Part shown: positions 23,091 to 34,705 of the stretch, one piece after another
Layout of the letters: every line of letters begins with the position of its first letter
How positions within the stretch are numbered: position 1 is the first letter of the stretch
DNA from: Cyanophora paradoxa
Lineage: Eukaryota > Glaucocystophyceae > Cyanophorales > Cyanophoraceae
DNA length: 64,000 nt
Direction of reading: 5' to 3'
Assembly (NCBI GenBank): GCA_004431415.1
Contig: QPMI01000007.1
Span: forward strand, 1 to 64,000
Notes under the pieces: model-generated
Database searches by the model: none
The model's input: only the letters and a program-made list of their open reading frames with translations
Told to the model about the DNA's origin: nothing
Position numbers and translations under genes: made by a program

Positions 23091-23787
23091 ATGAGAATCT
23101 GCCACCGGACTGCAGGCGCCAATTCCAACGCGTCGACGTCGGGGAAGTCTTTCATCGGTTCGGTCCGGGATGAGTTCGACCAGGCGCACCCCGAGAAGAG
23201 ACACCGCACTCTGGTCGTCGCCTTCACGATGGGCCCAGGTCCAGGTGAGAACGCCGGCGTGCCAATCAGTCGAATTCGCTTCTGAATCCGCTCGCATCGC
23301 ACCTTCTGTCCAGTTCCAACTCGGCTGGAAAGGGGATCCCTGTTTCAGATAGAAAACGCGCAGATCTTGGGGGTTGTCGACGTCGACGTGCCTGATCCGA
23401 AGTCGAACGCCGGACAGCATGCAGCGTTCGATGCGGCGTATGACCTTCTTAATCCTGGTGCGCCCTGGAGCAGATATCGATCTCCTGCCTTCTCCGCCCG
23501 GCTCATTCAAACTTTAGACATTAAATCATGCTAATTCGACCGCAATCGATAACAGAGGGAGTGGACGGCGTTAGCTTCATCCAAATTCCTCCCGTGGAAC
23601 CGAAGTCAAATTCGAAGCACGCGTCCTCGGATTTGTCGAAAACATGCACAGCTCATGATCGAGACTCGGTGGCAGGGTTACGTAAAGGCAGGCTTTTTAA
23701 ATTCGATCGCATGTTATACTTGAGATGTCATTCCATGATTATCAATAGATCGCATATTAATCGAGAGTTCGCGCAGGTTTCTTGAAT
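23091..23787 (+). CDS. Possible 5' exons of the modular gene (unrecognised)
   Basis: Three open segments look coding but cannot be joined with certainty. SFIGSVRDEFDQAHPEKRHR followed by TLVVAF lies at about 23145-23230. An exon after CGCGCAG at about 23361 reads ILGVVDVDVPDPKSNAGQH then AAFDAAYDLLNPG. A third reads GVDGVSFIQIPPVEPKSNS at about 23560. The first resembles two segments further downstream in the next gene. The second and third both carry an acidic, Pro-rich motif ending in PKSN. I do not recognise the family, and a false reading is possible. Confidence 0.3.
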
Positions 23788-24139
23788 TTAGGGCTGAAGG
23801 CCACCAGCGCTAGCTCCACCAACGGCGCCGCACATGTAAAGCTGGTCGCACGGGCCTGGAACAGTGTGCCCCTTTTGATCTAGCTATAGATCTGCCGTTC
23901 ATTTCCACATAATCCGCAAGAAACGAGTTTTCACGCAGGCATTTTTAACCCGCAGCCCATGGAAACTTCAAGCAGCAGTTCTACGGCTGCAGGGGTACCG
24001 GTGCAACCGGAAAGGGAGGACAGTGGAATGCGAGGTTTGCGCTCTTCTGTACTCCGTTCTTTCTTAACCTTTCGTTGAAGACCTGGGGGCGTAGGTGACG
24101 AAGTACTAGTTTTCGAGGAGGCGAGGGGCCCGCTCCCTC

Positions 24140-27100
24140 AGACAGTGGATGTCGTGGAGCTGCGCAAGAGCTACGACCGACGATACCCGTCGCTGCGCGG
24201 CCGGACGATCGTCATCTGTACCGATGCCGGTCAGATTTATAAGCCTAGGCCTAGGACGCCGAGCCCAGCTGCCCCTCAAAGGCATCATGGCAAACCGGTA
24301 CCACGATCTTGCTGTCGCAGGGGCGCCAAGGCGGCGTTTAGTCGCCGGCGTAAACTTTGAGAGTGATCACAACGGCCGATGCTTCGGCAGAGAAGACCTT
24401 GCGGATGCAGTGGAGGTCGCGGTTGGCCGATTAAGTGCGTTGCAGGCAGCGTACATGTGTGCTCATCAGAGTCTGGAGTTAAAGTTGATTTTCCCGAGTT
24501 GCAGGTGCAAATACGTGGTTTCGAGAAATAGGGAACGAGCAGGCGTGCGTGACGGCTGTCCCTCCTATGTTCCTGGGTGCGTTAACGTTCACACATGGCA
24601 TTCTTGGGAAAGACTCCACGTACACTTTCTAGTAGGGCTGCGCATGCCTGTGGCCGCTGACTGCAGCGCAGGGTCCTCCGCTGACGTGATGTTAGTTGAG
24701 ACAGAAGCCAACATCGTATTTGATATCAATGCGAGTAACCGCCAGCTTCAAGCAGTCGCTAAGCAGCTGCGAGCGATGTTTGAAAAAGAACACCCACGTG
24801 CAAGAGATCGCCCTATCATTATTTGCGGAAGGAGAATCAAGTTTGCAACTGATCGCCATAGAGGTATGAAGAAAATATGAAGAGACTAGCGCTTGAATTT
24901 ACATAAAGCAGATGTCAGCACGAATGCACAGCCTCCCTTCATCGTTGATGCCATCGTTGTTTCCGAAGCCCCTCGACCGTTCCGCGGACTCCGCGGCTCC
25001 GCCGATCACGAAACCCCGGGCCCCTTCTTCAGCGGCGCGGTCAAGTTGGGGTCCGAGGCGCCCGTCGACAGCTTCGCTGTCATCGGTATTGACTCGACCC
25101 TGTCTAACACGCGTACGTTGAGCTTTCCAATAGTTTACATTGACGCGTGCGGTGCGTTCGATTTCGATTAAATTGATTTCGATTTGATTTGATCAAAACT
25201 GCTGACCCTGATCAAAACTGCTGATGCCGATTATTTTCATTTGCAGATCATTTTATGCCCTACTGCGCTTTCGATTACCAGGACGCACTACCGCTAGAGC
25301 TACCCATCATAAGCCTCGCCAGGCTCCCGCCGATCTTCGAGTTTCCCGGCCACGGCATAATGATCTGCAACTCGGAACACCGTGTGAACTTTGAGGGGGT
25401 GAAGACGCGCGACGAGCTTCTGTACTCGTTCCTCTGGGCGTACGACGCCAAATTCCCGCCCCAGCGCGACCCGAACTCGGATCCAGAGCGCTTCTGGCGG
25501 GATCCGGTCGTAGTCCTTGCCTGGATTCGGATGCCGCTCGAGTCTTCAAGTGAGTATGGTGCCCAGCTTCTCAAGAGCATAAGCGTCACTGAGGTCACAT
25601 TGATATGACGATAAGGGGTGACCTTAGCGCTTTCACAAATTGGCAAAGTGATTAATTTCGGTCTCTGCACAGACATTGGCAAGCCCGGAGAACTGTGGGA
25701 GTTGCGCACCAGCGTCCTCGCATTCGTCGGTTACCCCTTCGAGGAGATCAAGCACGTGTGTGACGTCGGCCGCCCTTTCGACGCCGAAACAAAAGCCGTC
25801 GTGATGAGAGCCGCGCAAGCGAAGATCGGTGACCACGCCCCAGCCCACCAGCACCTTCGCCGCCCTAGGCTTCCCCCCTGAGTTGAAGGCGCGCTCAGGC
25901 TCTCTCTGGAGGAGTTCCGACGACTTCGACTGGGTCGCGTTGGACGTCGTTCCCCCGTTCAGTACCTCGACGGGCGGGAAGAAAACCCGGGCGGATTCAA
26001 TTTCGAACAAGGTCGTCGCCGTTGAGCCAATCTCAGAGGAAAGCGAGGGTCGACTTCGAGCGGAGCCTGCCGGGGCCAAGGACGGGGGGAAGAACCCGAA
26101 GAAGAGCCGGGCGGACACGATCGTCGAGCGGCTCCGCGAGCGGCAGCGGCTCCGCGAGGCCGAAAGGGAGCGGAAGAGCCGAGCGGAGGAGGAGCGCCGC
26201 GCGGCGGCCGCGCGGGCGGCAGAGGAGGGGCGCGAGGCCGCCGCGCGGGCGCAGCGCGAGATCGAGCAGCAGACACTGGCGAACAAGGTCCGTACTTTTG
26301 TGTTTAATTTTTGAATATTCGAAGAAAAGGATATCTATAGAGGCCTGACGAGGGGTGGGCGTGCAGGCGGCGGCGGAGCGGCTGGTGCGGCGGTCGGAGT
26401 GGGCGAAGGCGCGGGCGCTGCTCGAGGGCGTGTTGGCCCGCGAGCCCGACTGCCTCCCCTCCCGCCTCGCCCGCCTCAGCGCGCCCCGCCCCGCCCCGCC
26501 CCGCTGCTCGTGAGGCTTCTGCCTCTGATTCCGAAAGCAGGGTGCCTGGTGGGCCTCGGGCTCTTCGAGGAGGCGCTGCGGGAGGCGGACCGCGAGCTCG
26601 CCCCGCGCCTCGCCGCCCGCCCCGCCGGCCCCGACGCCGCCGCGATGACCGCCGAGTGCGCCCCGCCCGCGGCGTTCGCGCCACACCGCGCCGCCGCCGC
26701 GCCCGACGCAAGCCGCGCAGAGTGGCGCAGCGGCGCGCGCAGGCGGAGGAGGGCATCGCGCGGCGCGCGCGGGAGGCGGCGGAGGCGGCGGCGCGGAGGC
26801 GGAACGAAAGGCGGCGCGGGAGGCGCGGGCGGCCGCCTCGGCTCCGGAGGCGCCCGCGGAGCCTGCCGCGCCCGCGAAGGACGAGGAGCCGCCCCCTGCC
26901 GAGGAAGCGGCGCCGCCTGCCGAGGCCGAGGCCGCGGCGGAGCCGGTGCTGGTCTGCTGTGAGGCGGAGTGCGCGCAGGCCATCCGCCCTCCGATGAGTG
27001 CGCCTTCCCCCTCCCTCTTCCGCCCTACCCCTCTTCCCCTCCTCCTCCTCCTCATCCCCTCCTCCCCCGGCGCGCGGCCGCCGCATCAAGACCCCCCCCC

Positions 27101-29639
27101 CCCCCCCCTCCCTCCCTCCCCACCCACCCTCCTCCGAACCCGTCTCACCCTCCCACCCCACCCCTCTTCATCCCCTCTCTCCCTCTTCCGCCCTACCTCC
27201 CGTTCCCTTCCCCTCCTGCCCACCCTTCCCCGCCAACCCCCCGCCCCCGCCCCCCCTCCCCCCCCCGCCCCGCCGCCGCTACGTCAGGCCCCCTCTCTCC
27301 TTCCCCTCTCCCCTCCCTCACATCTTCCCACCTTCCTCTTTCCCGTCTCCCTCCCGCGACCCCCCCCCCCCCCCCCGCCCTCCCCGAACCTGTCCTCCCC
27401 TAGCATCTACCTCCCCTCAGCCCCTCACACCTACCCGCTCTCCCCACTGCCCCCACCTGCCCGCCCCCCCCCCTCCCCTCGCCTCTCCCTCCGCAAATCC
27501 TGTATCCACCCCCTCCCTCCTTCCCCTTCCCTTTCTACCCCTCCTTCCCCCCGCAACCGCAGCTCGCGCTGGCTTGTTGACCGACGCGGCGGCAGGTACG
27601 TCGAGGTGCTCTGCTCCCGCGACTGCCGCGCCGCCGCGATGCACAAGAGCTGCTGGCGCGCCCCGCCCCCCCACCCGCCGCTCCATATACCTTCTGAAGC
27701 CGCCCGACAGGAACCGGTTTAAGCGGGACCGGGGCCGGCGGGTGGCCGGCGTGCCGTGCCCTGCCGCCAGCTGCGGGGGCGCCGTCGAGGACTCGGAGGT
27801 CCGCCGGCCCGGCGAGCCCCGCCGCCGCCACCGGCCCCGCCCGCCGCCCCGCCCCGCCGGCGGCCTCGGGGCAGGCGGCAGGGCCCGCCGGCGGCGACCG
27901 GCTCTCTCAGCAGCCGCCGCCGCCCCCGGAGCGGCCTCTGTTCGCTGCAGCGCCGGCGGCTGCCCCCCGCAACGGGGCGGCGGCGGCGGTGCCTGCGCGC
28001 GGGCCGCAGGTGCAGCCGCTGCAGGGGACGTGCGAGCTCTGCGGCAAGCAGTTCAACAGCGCCGCGCAGCTCGCGCAGGTGCGCCACCGGCCGGCTGTCT
28101 CGTGTCTGCGCCGGCCGTCATGTAACTGCGAGATCGGGGCGGCAGCACGTCGAGAGTGACGGGCACCGTCGCCGCGCCGCGCAGCGCGCCCGGTGCGCCC
28201 CCACGTCGACCGCTCGCCGCGCCGCGCCCGCAGAGCCCGCCGACCATTTCCGCAGCCCCACTCCACCGGCGCCAACCTCTTCCCCTCCTCCCGCCCCGAC
28301 ATTCCCCGTTCCCGTTCCCGTACCCGCACCCGTACCCCGCCCCGCCGGCGCCCCGCCCGCCCCCGCAGCTACGACCCCTTCGCTGCGGCCCGACGCGCCG
28401 GCATTCGTCCCAGGCCTGAAAGCCCCGCCCCCGCCCCCGCCCCCGCCCCCGCCCCCGCCGGCGCCGGCGCCCGAGTCCGCTGCTGCATTCGGTCCTTCGT
28501 CCTCCACCGGCCCGGCCCCCGTCCTCCACCAGGCCGCGGACCCGTTCTCCAGTCTGCCCGGGCCGCCTCCCCCCGGGTTCGAGGCCGGCCCCGGCGCCGC
28601 TCCGGCCCCCACGTCAAGCCTGGCTCGCCCGCCCAGCCCGCCTCGGGGCGTCAGTCCCCCCCCGGCGCCCCCGCCCGCCATCGGGCAGCGACCGCCTGCA
28701 ATGTCGGGATCGGCCGCGGGCATCTCCGCGCCCGCGGCGCCCGGCGCGCGCCCCACGCGGCCCTACCTTCCACCCGGCGGCCCCTTCCGCCCCGCGCGTC
28801 CCGCGCCCGTACGCCCCGCCCGGCGTCCCGACCCTCGCCCCGAGGCCCGCCCCACCCGCCCCGGCGGCCGCGGCTCCCTCCGCCCCGCCGCCCCCTCCGG
28901 CCCCCGCCCCGCCGCCCGCCCTTCTGGCCCCGCCGGTCGTGCCGGAGGACGAGAGGGAGGGGTACGACTCATCGGACGAGCCGGAGGGGTACGGCGTGCG
29001 GGAGTGCTCCGTCTGCCTCAGCAAGGTCGCCACCGTCCGCTTCGAGCCCTGCGGTCCGCCCCGCCGGCCTCCGCCTGCACCCTCGGCCCATTCCCTGACG
29101 GGGCGGGCAGGGCACCAGCGGGCGTGCCTGGGGTGCGTGCGGACGATGCGGGGCACGTACTTCAAGGACTTCGGCGCACACTGCCCCTGGTGCCGCGCCC
29201 CCGTCCACTCCTGGCAGCAGGCCCGCCCCCGGCCCCCCCGCCCCCGCCCCCCCCTGAAACTCAAGGGGCGGCAGGTGGCGGGGGAGGAGGAGTATCAGGC
29301 GCCGGAGCGGTGCGTGCGCTGCTGCGCCCTGCGCCGCCCCGCGCCCCGCGACGCGCGGGTCCTCTTCCTCCCCTGCGGTCCGCCCCGCCGTCCCTCCCTC
29401 CTCCTTCTCCCTCTTTCTGGGGCCTCACGGGGGCGGGGCGGGGGGCAGGGCACTGGGACCACTGCCTGCGCTGCGTGCGCGAGCTCGCGCGGGCCGCCCC
29501 CGCCGGCGCCCCGCCGCGCTGCCCCGCGGCCGGCTGCGGCGCCCCCGCGCGCTGGCACGGGCCCCGCCACGGGCCCGAGGCCGCCGCCCAGCGCCGCGCC
29601 CTCGACGCCGGCTCGGGGGCCGGCGGGGGCGGGGCGTGA
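24140..29639 (+). CDS. Modular TPR-like / zinc-finger / double-RING protein (TTC3/DZIP3-like E3 candidate)
   Basis: The 5' exons (24140-25828) are unrecognised: VDVVELRKSYDRRYPSLRGR, FESDHNGRCFGREDLADAVE, LRAMFEKEHPRARDRPIIIC, and from about 25250 FMPYCAFDYQDALPLELPI. They connect through an intron (donor at 25829, acceptor CCTAG) to GFPPELKARSGSLW. A charged coiled coil (about 26100-26285) precedes a TPR-like pair (ERLVRRSEWAKARALLEG, LGLFEEALREADREL). VCCEAECAQ (about 26950) and YVEVLCSRDCRAAAMHKSCW (about 27597) resemble the Cys/His motif before the RING in TTC3/DZIP3. A C2H2-type finger follows (CELCGKQFNSAAQLAQ|HVESDGH, 28030-28165), then a Pro-rich linker. RING 1 is CSVCL...EPCG|H...CLGC...CPWC (28999-29205). 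RING 2 is CVRCC...LPCG|H...CLRC...CPAAGC (from 29308). Stop at 29637-29639. One frame slip lies near 26790. E3 activity is inferred. Confidence 0.6.
26998..27590 (+). repeat. Pyrimidine-rich intron of the double-RING gene
   Basis: About 590 bp of CCCTCC/CCCCC/TTCC low-complexity DNA, with C runs of 10 to 17 (27091-27108 and 27360-27376). It ends GGCGGCAG just before the exon YVEVLCSRDC. It reads open in several frames only because it lacks A-rich words, so the long Pro/Ser ORFs across it are artefacts. The exact donor was not resolved. Confidence 0.6.
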
Positions 29640-30137
29640 GCCGTACAATCAATTAAAATCAAGTCGTCGTGAGTGATAATCACTGAGATAGGATAGTTAT
29701 CAGTTACAGCCGCGTGGCAGCTGCTGATCAATATCATTCTCCGATCATGGCCAGTGGCATGTATAGTCACACTGAGTTAGCGTAAGCGGTCGACGTCGAT
29801 CTGACGTCGACATAATCGATATCATGATGACCATGACGCCGTGCGCGCGGTGACGCTTGAATTTGCTCATGCTAGCCGCGCGCTGAGCGCCCTGCTCGTA
29901 ATCCTAGTATAGCAACACAGCTTATAATTAGTTACAAACAGCTTAAGCTGAGGCTATTGACTCACCATGGCATGATCAGTGACTTCACGTGCACGTGCAC
30001 TGGTGCCTTGAATCGAACAGCAAGCCAGATCCGTTTTGCTTCAGCTCAAATCTCACGATATTGATCAGGAGTCTACGTATACAGCTACACGGGACAGCAG
30101 CAGCCCGAAGCAGCAGTTATCGCGCGCTGGGCAGGCT
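29640..30137. other. Intergenic between convergent genes
   Basis: 498 bp between the stops of the double-RING gene (+) and the spherulin-4-like gene (-). It is AT-richer than its surroundings and contains GACGTCGA words and ATCGATATCATGAT palindromes at 29785-29830. No gene or clear polyadenylation signal was seen. Confidence 0.5.
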
Positions 30138-33100
30138 TCAGATCTCGAGCCCGTTGAGCCCGGCGACGAGGGCGTCCCAGTACCCCCCGCTCGGCCTGCG
30201 CCGAAAATTGTAAATACGCTTAAGCGCTGGGCCGGGCCGGGCCGGGGCGCACGGGCGGTCCCAGGGGCCGGGCGGCGAGAAGGGCGAGACGGAGAGGACG
30301 CCGGCGCCGCGCCGGCGGGACTCGCGCAGCGCGGCCCGCAGCGCGCCCCCCGCCCCGCAGCCGTGCAGGACGTGCCAGAAGCGAGACGCCGGGTAGCTGT
30401 CCGAATGCAGTGTTAGAGGCGCGGGAGCGGGGTACAGGCTAAAAGAAGGGTGGGGTACAATGCGCACCTCGAGCGCCAGCGGGGGAGGAAGGTGGCGGGG
30501 TACGCCGCGCAGTCGGACGCTGCGGGCGGCGTCTCAGCGCGGCGAGCGAGGCAGCAGCACTCCACGCGGGGACCGGCACGCACCCAGATCGATCTGGAGG
30601 GCGAGGCCGGGCGGGGCCGGCATGATCATGGAAGCCGGCGCACGGCGGGGCAGAGCTCGGGGGCGGGGCTAGGAGCGCGGGGCAGCGGCTCCCCGCCGGC
30701 GGGGCGGGGCGGGGCGGGGCGAGGCTAGAGAAGGCGGGGGAGCCTAGGGGCCCCCGGCGGTCGGATGGAAGCGAGGGGGCTGGGTCCCTCGCGGGCGTGG
30801 CGGGGGCGCTAGGCGAGCCAGGCGAGAATTCGAGACGGGGAGGCCTAGGCCTAGGCCCAGGACCCCCGGCGTCCCCGGACCGGAGCGCACGACGAGGTCG
30901 GCGGCGCGCATGGCGCACTCCTCCACGCCCGTCCCCGCCCCCAGCACCGCCACCTGCCCGCGCCCCCGGCGTCAGGTGCACGCCCGGAGAAGGAAGAAAT
31001 TTAGAGAGCGCCCCACTGAGATCCAAGATCTAGCTCTAGAGTGCATCTAGATCTAGTTTGGAGGGCCCGGGGCGCTCTCAGAGAGCGCCCCAGAAATGGA
31101 GGGCGCCCGGGGCCAGGAGGGCGCCCCGGTAAGCCTTGAAGATCTAAGCTCTAAAGTGTGTCCAGAACTAAAAAGCTTTCAGATAGAGCGCCCCGGGCCC
31201 CGGGCGCACGGCGGTGGAGCCGAAGGTGCGGCGGACGCGCCGCCGGAGGGCCGCGTAGTACCCCGCCGCCCCGCACGCCCTGCCCCCGCCCCGCGCTCAG
31301 ACCGCTCAGATCGCTCAGAGGCGGGAGGCCAGTGCTCATATCTGACCCGCTGCCCTCGTCGAAGAGGATGCCCCCGACGCCCTTGTACAGCGCGCGGTAC
31401 CCGTCTGACGGCGAGCGGCGGTCGCGAGGGGTCCGAGCGCGGAGCGGGCAGCCGAAGCTAAGCTTGGTGGAGTCGGGTCCGACGGTCGTACCGATGTCAG
31501 AGAGGGCGTCTCGGAGCGGGCGGGCACCCCAGCCCGTCCGCACGTAGCTGAGACGCGGCTCAAAATGGGGCGCGCTGTATAGCCGGCTACGGATCTCCGC
31601 ACCCGAGGACCGTCACGCCGGCCGCCCGCGCGTCGCCGACGGCCTTCGCCTGCACGCGCGCCGCTCGGACCAGAGGGGAAATTCGGGGCGGAGAACGGGG
31701 ATTGCGCGCGCACGTAGAAGGGGTCCGGGGCGCCCCCGGGCCCGTCCTGGGGGTTGAAGACCGCGTAGGCACGGACGACCTTCGGGGCGGCCCCCGCCAC
31801 CCGCCTGCGAGGGCGAGGGTGTCAGCTCCCGTGAATTAATATTCGAGGGAGGCCGAGGCCGCGCACGCCCAGGGGAATTCGGGAATTCGGGGGGGGGGGG
31901 GGGGGAATTCGCGCACGCCCAGTAGGACGGGGAGCGCGTGCACACGGGCACTCCCAGCGCCTGCCTGCGCATTCCCGGAAATTCGAAGTCAGCGCGCCGC
32001 GCACGGGCTGTGAAACGGCGACCGGGCTCACCTGAACGTGTCATCTGATTCTGAGCCCGATGCGGTCTTGTTGCCCGCCCCCTCCGCCGCCGCCGCCGAC
32101 TGCGCCCCTTGCCCCCCCACAACCGCCACCGCGGGGTCCGCGTAGATGATCTGGGATCACCTGAGCCGTCTGATCGTCTGAGGCGGGGGTACGCGGATCG
32201 CGCGCGCACGTCAATGGGGGCCTCCTCGGCGTAGGGGTCGCTGGGGTAGTCGGATTCGGTCGGCAGGGAGGGTTCGGGCCACGGGCCGGAGGGCTCCAGC
32301 TCGCCCGCGGCCGCGGCCGGCGGCACGGTCGCGTTTCCGGCGCCCGTCAGCGAGGCGCGAAGGCAGGCCTGGGCGCAAGCAAGCTCAAGCTCAGAGAGTG
32401 CGCGTGCGGGCGGGCGGGTCGGGCGGGTCGGGGGGGCTGACCAGGAGCGGGGCGGCGGCGGCCTCGGCCTCGGCGCCGTCGAAGCTGACGCTGAAGCGGA
32501 GGCGCAGCGCCACAACGTCAAACGACGCCGCCGGCACCCCCGCGCCTGCAGGAAACTTAGAAAAGAGCGGCAGACAAAAAGAGTTGTTGCGCAGTATATA
32601 TGCGCGCCCGGGAGGCGGAGGCGGAGGGCGCGGGGGGGCGGCGCCCCCGGGTCGGCGAAGAGGTGGGTGACGGGGGCGGAGGCGGTGCAGCCCTCGAGCT
32701 CCGACTCCACCGCCGCCGGGACGACCTGCGGGCAGGCGCGGAATGAATTCGAAATCGAAATCTAAAGCGAGCCCGCCGAAGGCGACGCCGAACCTCGCTC
32801 CAGCCGCCGGCGCCCGCCGAGAGGTCGAGTTCGGAACCGGCCTCCGGGCTCGTCGAGGAGCTGCGGGCCGAGACGCCGGCGCTTCCGTCGGCCACGAGAA
32901 CCCGAAAGGCTGGGGACGCAGAGCGTAGCGTAGCGTGGCGGAGCGTAGCGGCCGCACCCGACTTCCCAGACGGAGGCGCGGGAGCACGAGGCGACGAGCT
33001 CGGCGGAGAGCAGCCGGGGCGGGCCGGCGGGGGGCCCGCCCTCCTCCCCGCCGCCCTCCCCGCCCCCCTCCTCGGCCTCGTTCTCCTCGGGGAGGGCGTA

Positions 33101-34645
33101 GGGGCGGGCGGCCAGGCAGGCCGGCACGGAGAAGAGGAAGGAGGGGTCCGCGTCGGACGCGGGGCCCGCGATCTGAGCTCCGATGAGCAGTGTGAGACGG
33201 GAACGGGCCGCGGGCCGGGGTCGGGGGGCGCTGACGCACGAGGGGCGCGGGGAGGTCGACGGTGAGGGGGCCCGCCTCGTTGTCGTCGCCCGCGGCCGCG
33301 TCGGCCTCCTCCTGCGCTCCGTTCAATGAGGAGGACGGGGCGCTGGCTGGCACGCGCGGCCGGACCGCGCCCGAGTCGAGATCGAGGTCCAGGCTCGGGG
33401 GCGCCGTGACGTCGATGACCTCTGTCTCCTCCTCGCCCGCGCCGACGTCGACGCCGGCTGCGCCCCCGCCCTTGCCGCCCCCGCCGCCGTGCACGACGTA
33501 CGCCCCTTGCAGGCATTCCTGCGCGAGGCGAGGGGGCCTTAGCTCGCGCCACGGCCAGCGCCGTCGAGCGCAATGCAAGCGCGGACCATCAGCGGGCCCA
33601 TCACGTCGATGTCGACGCGCTCGTCAGGCCCTTCCTGCGCGCCGCCGCCGCCCGCAGTCGCCCCGCCCGCCTCGCCTCGGGTGCCCGCCTCCTCCTCCGC
33701 CGCCACGCTGAAGTTGAGGCGGAGCACTAGGCCCAAGCTGTTCTCTGGGGCGGGCGTCAGCTCCGATGTCCGGCCAGGCCTCGCCGAGCGCCGGCGCCTT
33801 CGCACCGTCGACGGCGACGATGAGCTTCCGGCCCGGGACGGTCACGAGGTCCTTCGGGATCGCGTGGACGAGCGAGCACCTGCGCGCGCACCCGTGGACA
33901 TCAATCCTTGAAGCTCGAGGAGGCGAGGACGTCCACCGCGGACGAAGGCTGACCCCATGGCCATCCTCGAGTCGTTGTAGTGCTGCTCCACGGGGGCTGC
34001 CGTTATCCAGCGCTCGCCGCCGCTATCCACGTCGATGTCTGCGAGGAATTCGAAGTCGTCCGCGGCCGTCGAGTTATCCAGCGCCCTGCGCGCGCGCGCG
34101 GGACGGGGGGCGGGCCCGGCCCGGACCCAGGAAGCAGTCAGGCGGATGTACGGTGAATGGCGGGCATGATTAGACAGCCGAGAAGCGCGAATGCAGAACG
34201 CCGAGGCGCCAGCGCCGGCCGCGTCGCGCGCGCGCGACACCAATTGCAATTGCAAATTCGAAATTAAACCGATCCAGCTCGCACCGAAGGCGCCAGGACT
34301 GCGATGCATTGTTGCAGGAGAGCGAAAGTTCTACCGAATCTAGCCTTGCGCGACTCCCGCGGTCGCGCGTGGACGTGGCCTCGTCGACGAGCTGAGAGTC
34401 AAGGTCGACCTCGGCTACGGCGCTCACACACGCCGGGAGCGCAAAGTGCATCACGTAGCCATCGTGTATTGCGCGGGCCTGGCGCGCTGTGAGCCCCGGC
34501 AACGCCCAGGGGGCCGAGAAGGGCCGGCGCGCGATGCGCTCACACCATTCGCGCGTACCTGAACGGGCGGGAGCTCCACGGACACTGTATAGCCCGCTGT
34601 GCAAGCGGCGAGGGCCAGCAGGGCGCAGGCGACGGCGGCTCGCAT
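30138..34645 (-). CDS. Secreted spherulin-4-like protein with N-terminal beta-rich repeats
   Basis: ATG at 34645 starts a signal peptide (MRAAVACALLALAACTAGYT) ending before VSVELPPVQ. A long stretch of short degenerate modules follows in the next exons: AEVDLDSQLVDEATSTRD, STAADDFEFLADIDVDSGG, GRKLIVAVDGAKAPALGEAW, LGLVLRLNFSVAAEEE, VVALRLRFSVSFDGAEAEA and ALDFDFEFIP. They alternate hydrophobic residues like beta strands and are separated by acidic linkers. The C-terminal third matches spherulation-specific family 4: AYAVFNPQDGPGG (31728-31766), KGVGGILFDEGS (about 31350-31385), VAVLGAGTGVEE and DLVVRSGPGTPGV, ALRAALRESRRRGAGVL, and GYWDALVAGLNGLEI before the stop at 30138. Several introns contain GTACCCC. 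Exon joins in the N-terminal half are approximate. The function is unknown; it is presumed extracellular. Confidence 0.6.
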
Positions 34646-34705
34646 TCCTTGCGGCACGGTATCCCCCCCCCGCGCTCGCAAGTCGCTGAGGGCGCGTGCG
34701 GGGCG
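34646..34705. promoter_or_regulatory. 60-bp divergent start region
   Basis: Only 60 bp separate the start codons of the spherulin-4-like gene (minus, 34645) and the oxoacyl-ACP synthase gene (plus, 34706). The stretch is C/G-rich with a run of nine C. Either the two genes share a bidirectional promoter with very short 5' UTRs, or the transcripts overlap. Confidence 0.5.

Noticed and set aside
25829-26314. Independent gene starting at 25829
   Set aside because: The first codon there is GTG, and the position is a good intron donor (ATCG|GTGACC). The upstream exon joins in frame to GFPPELK.
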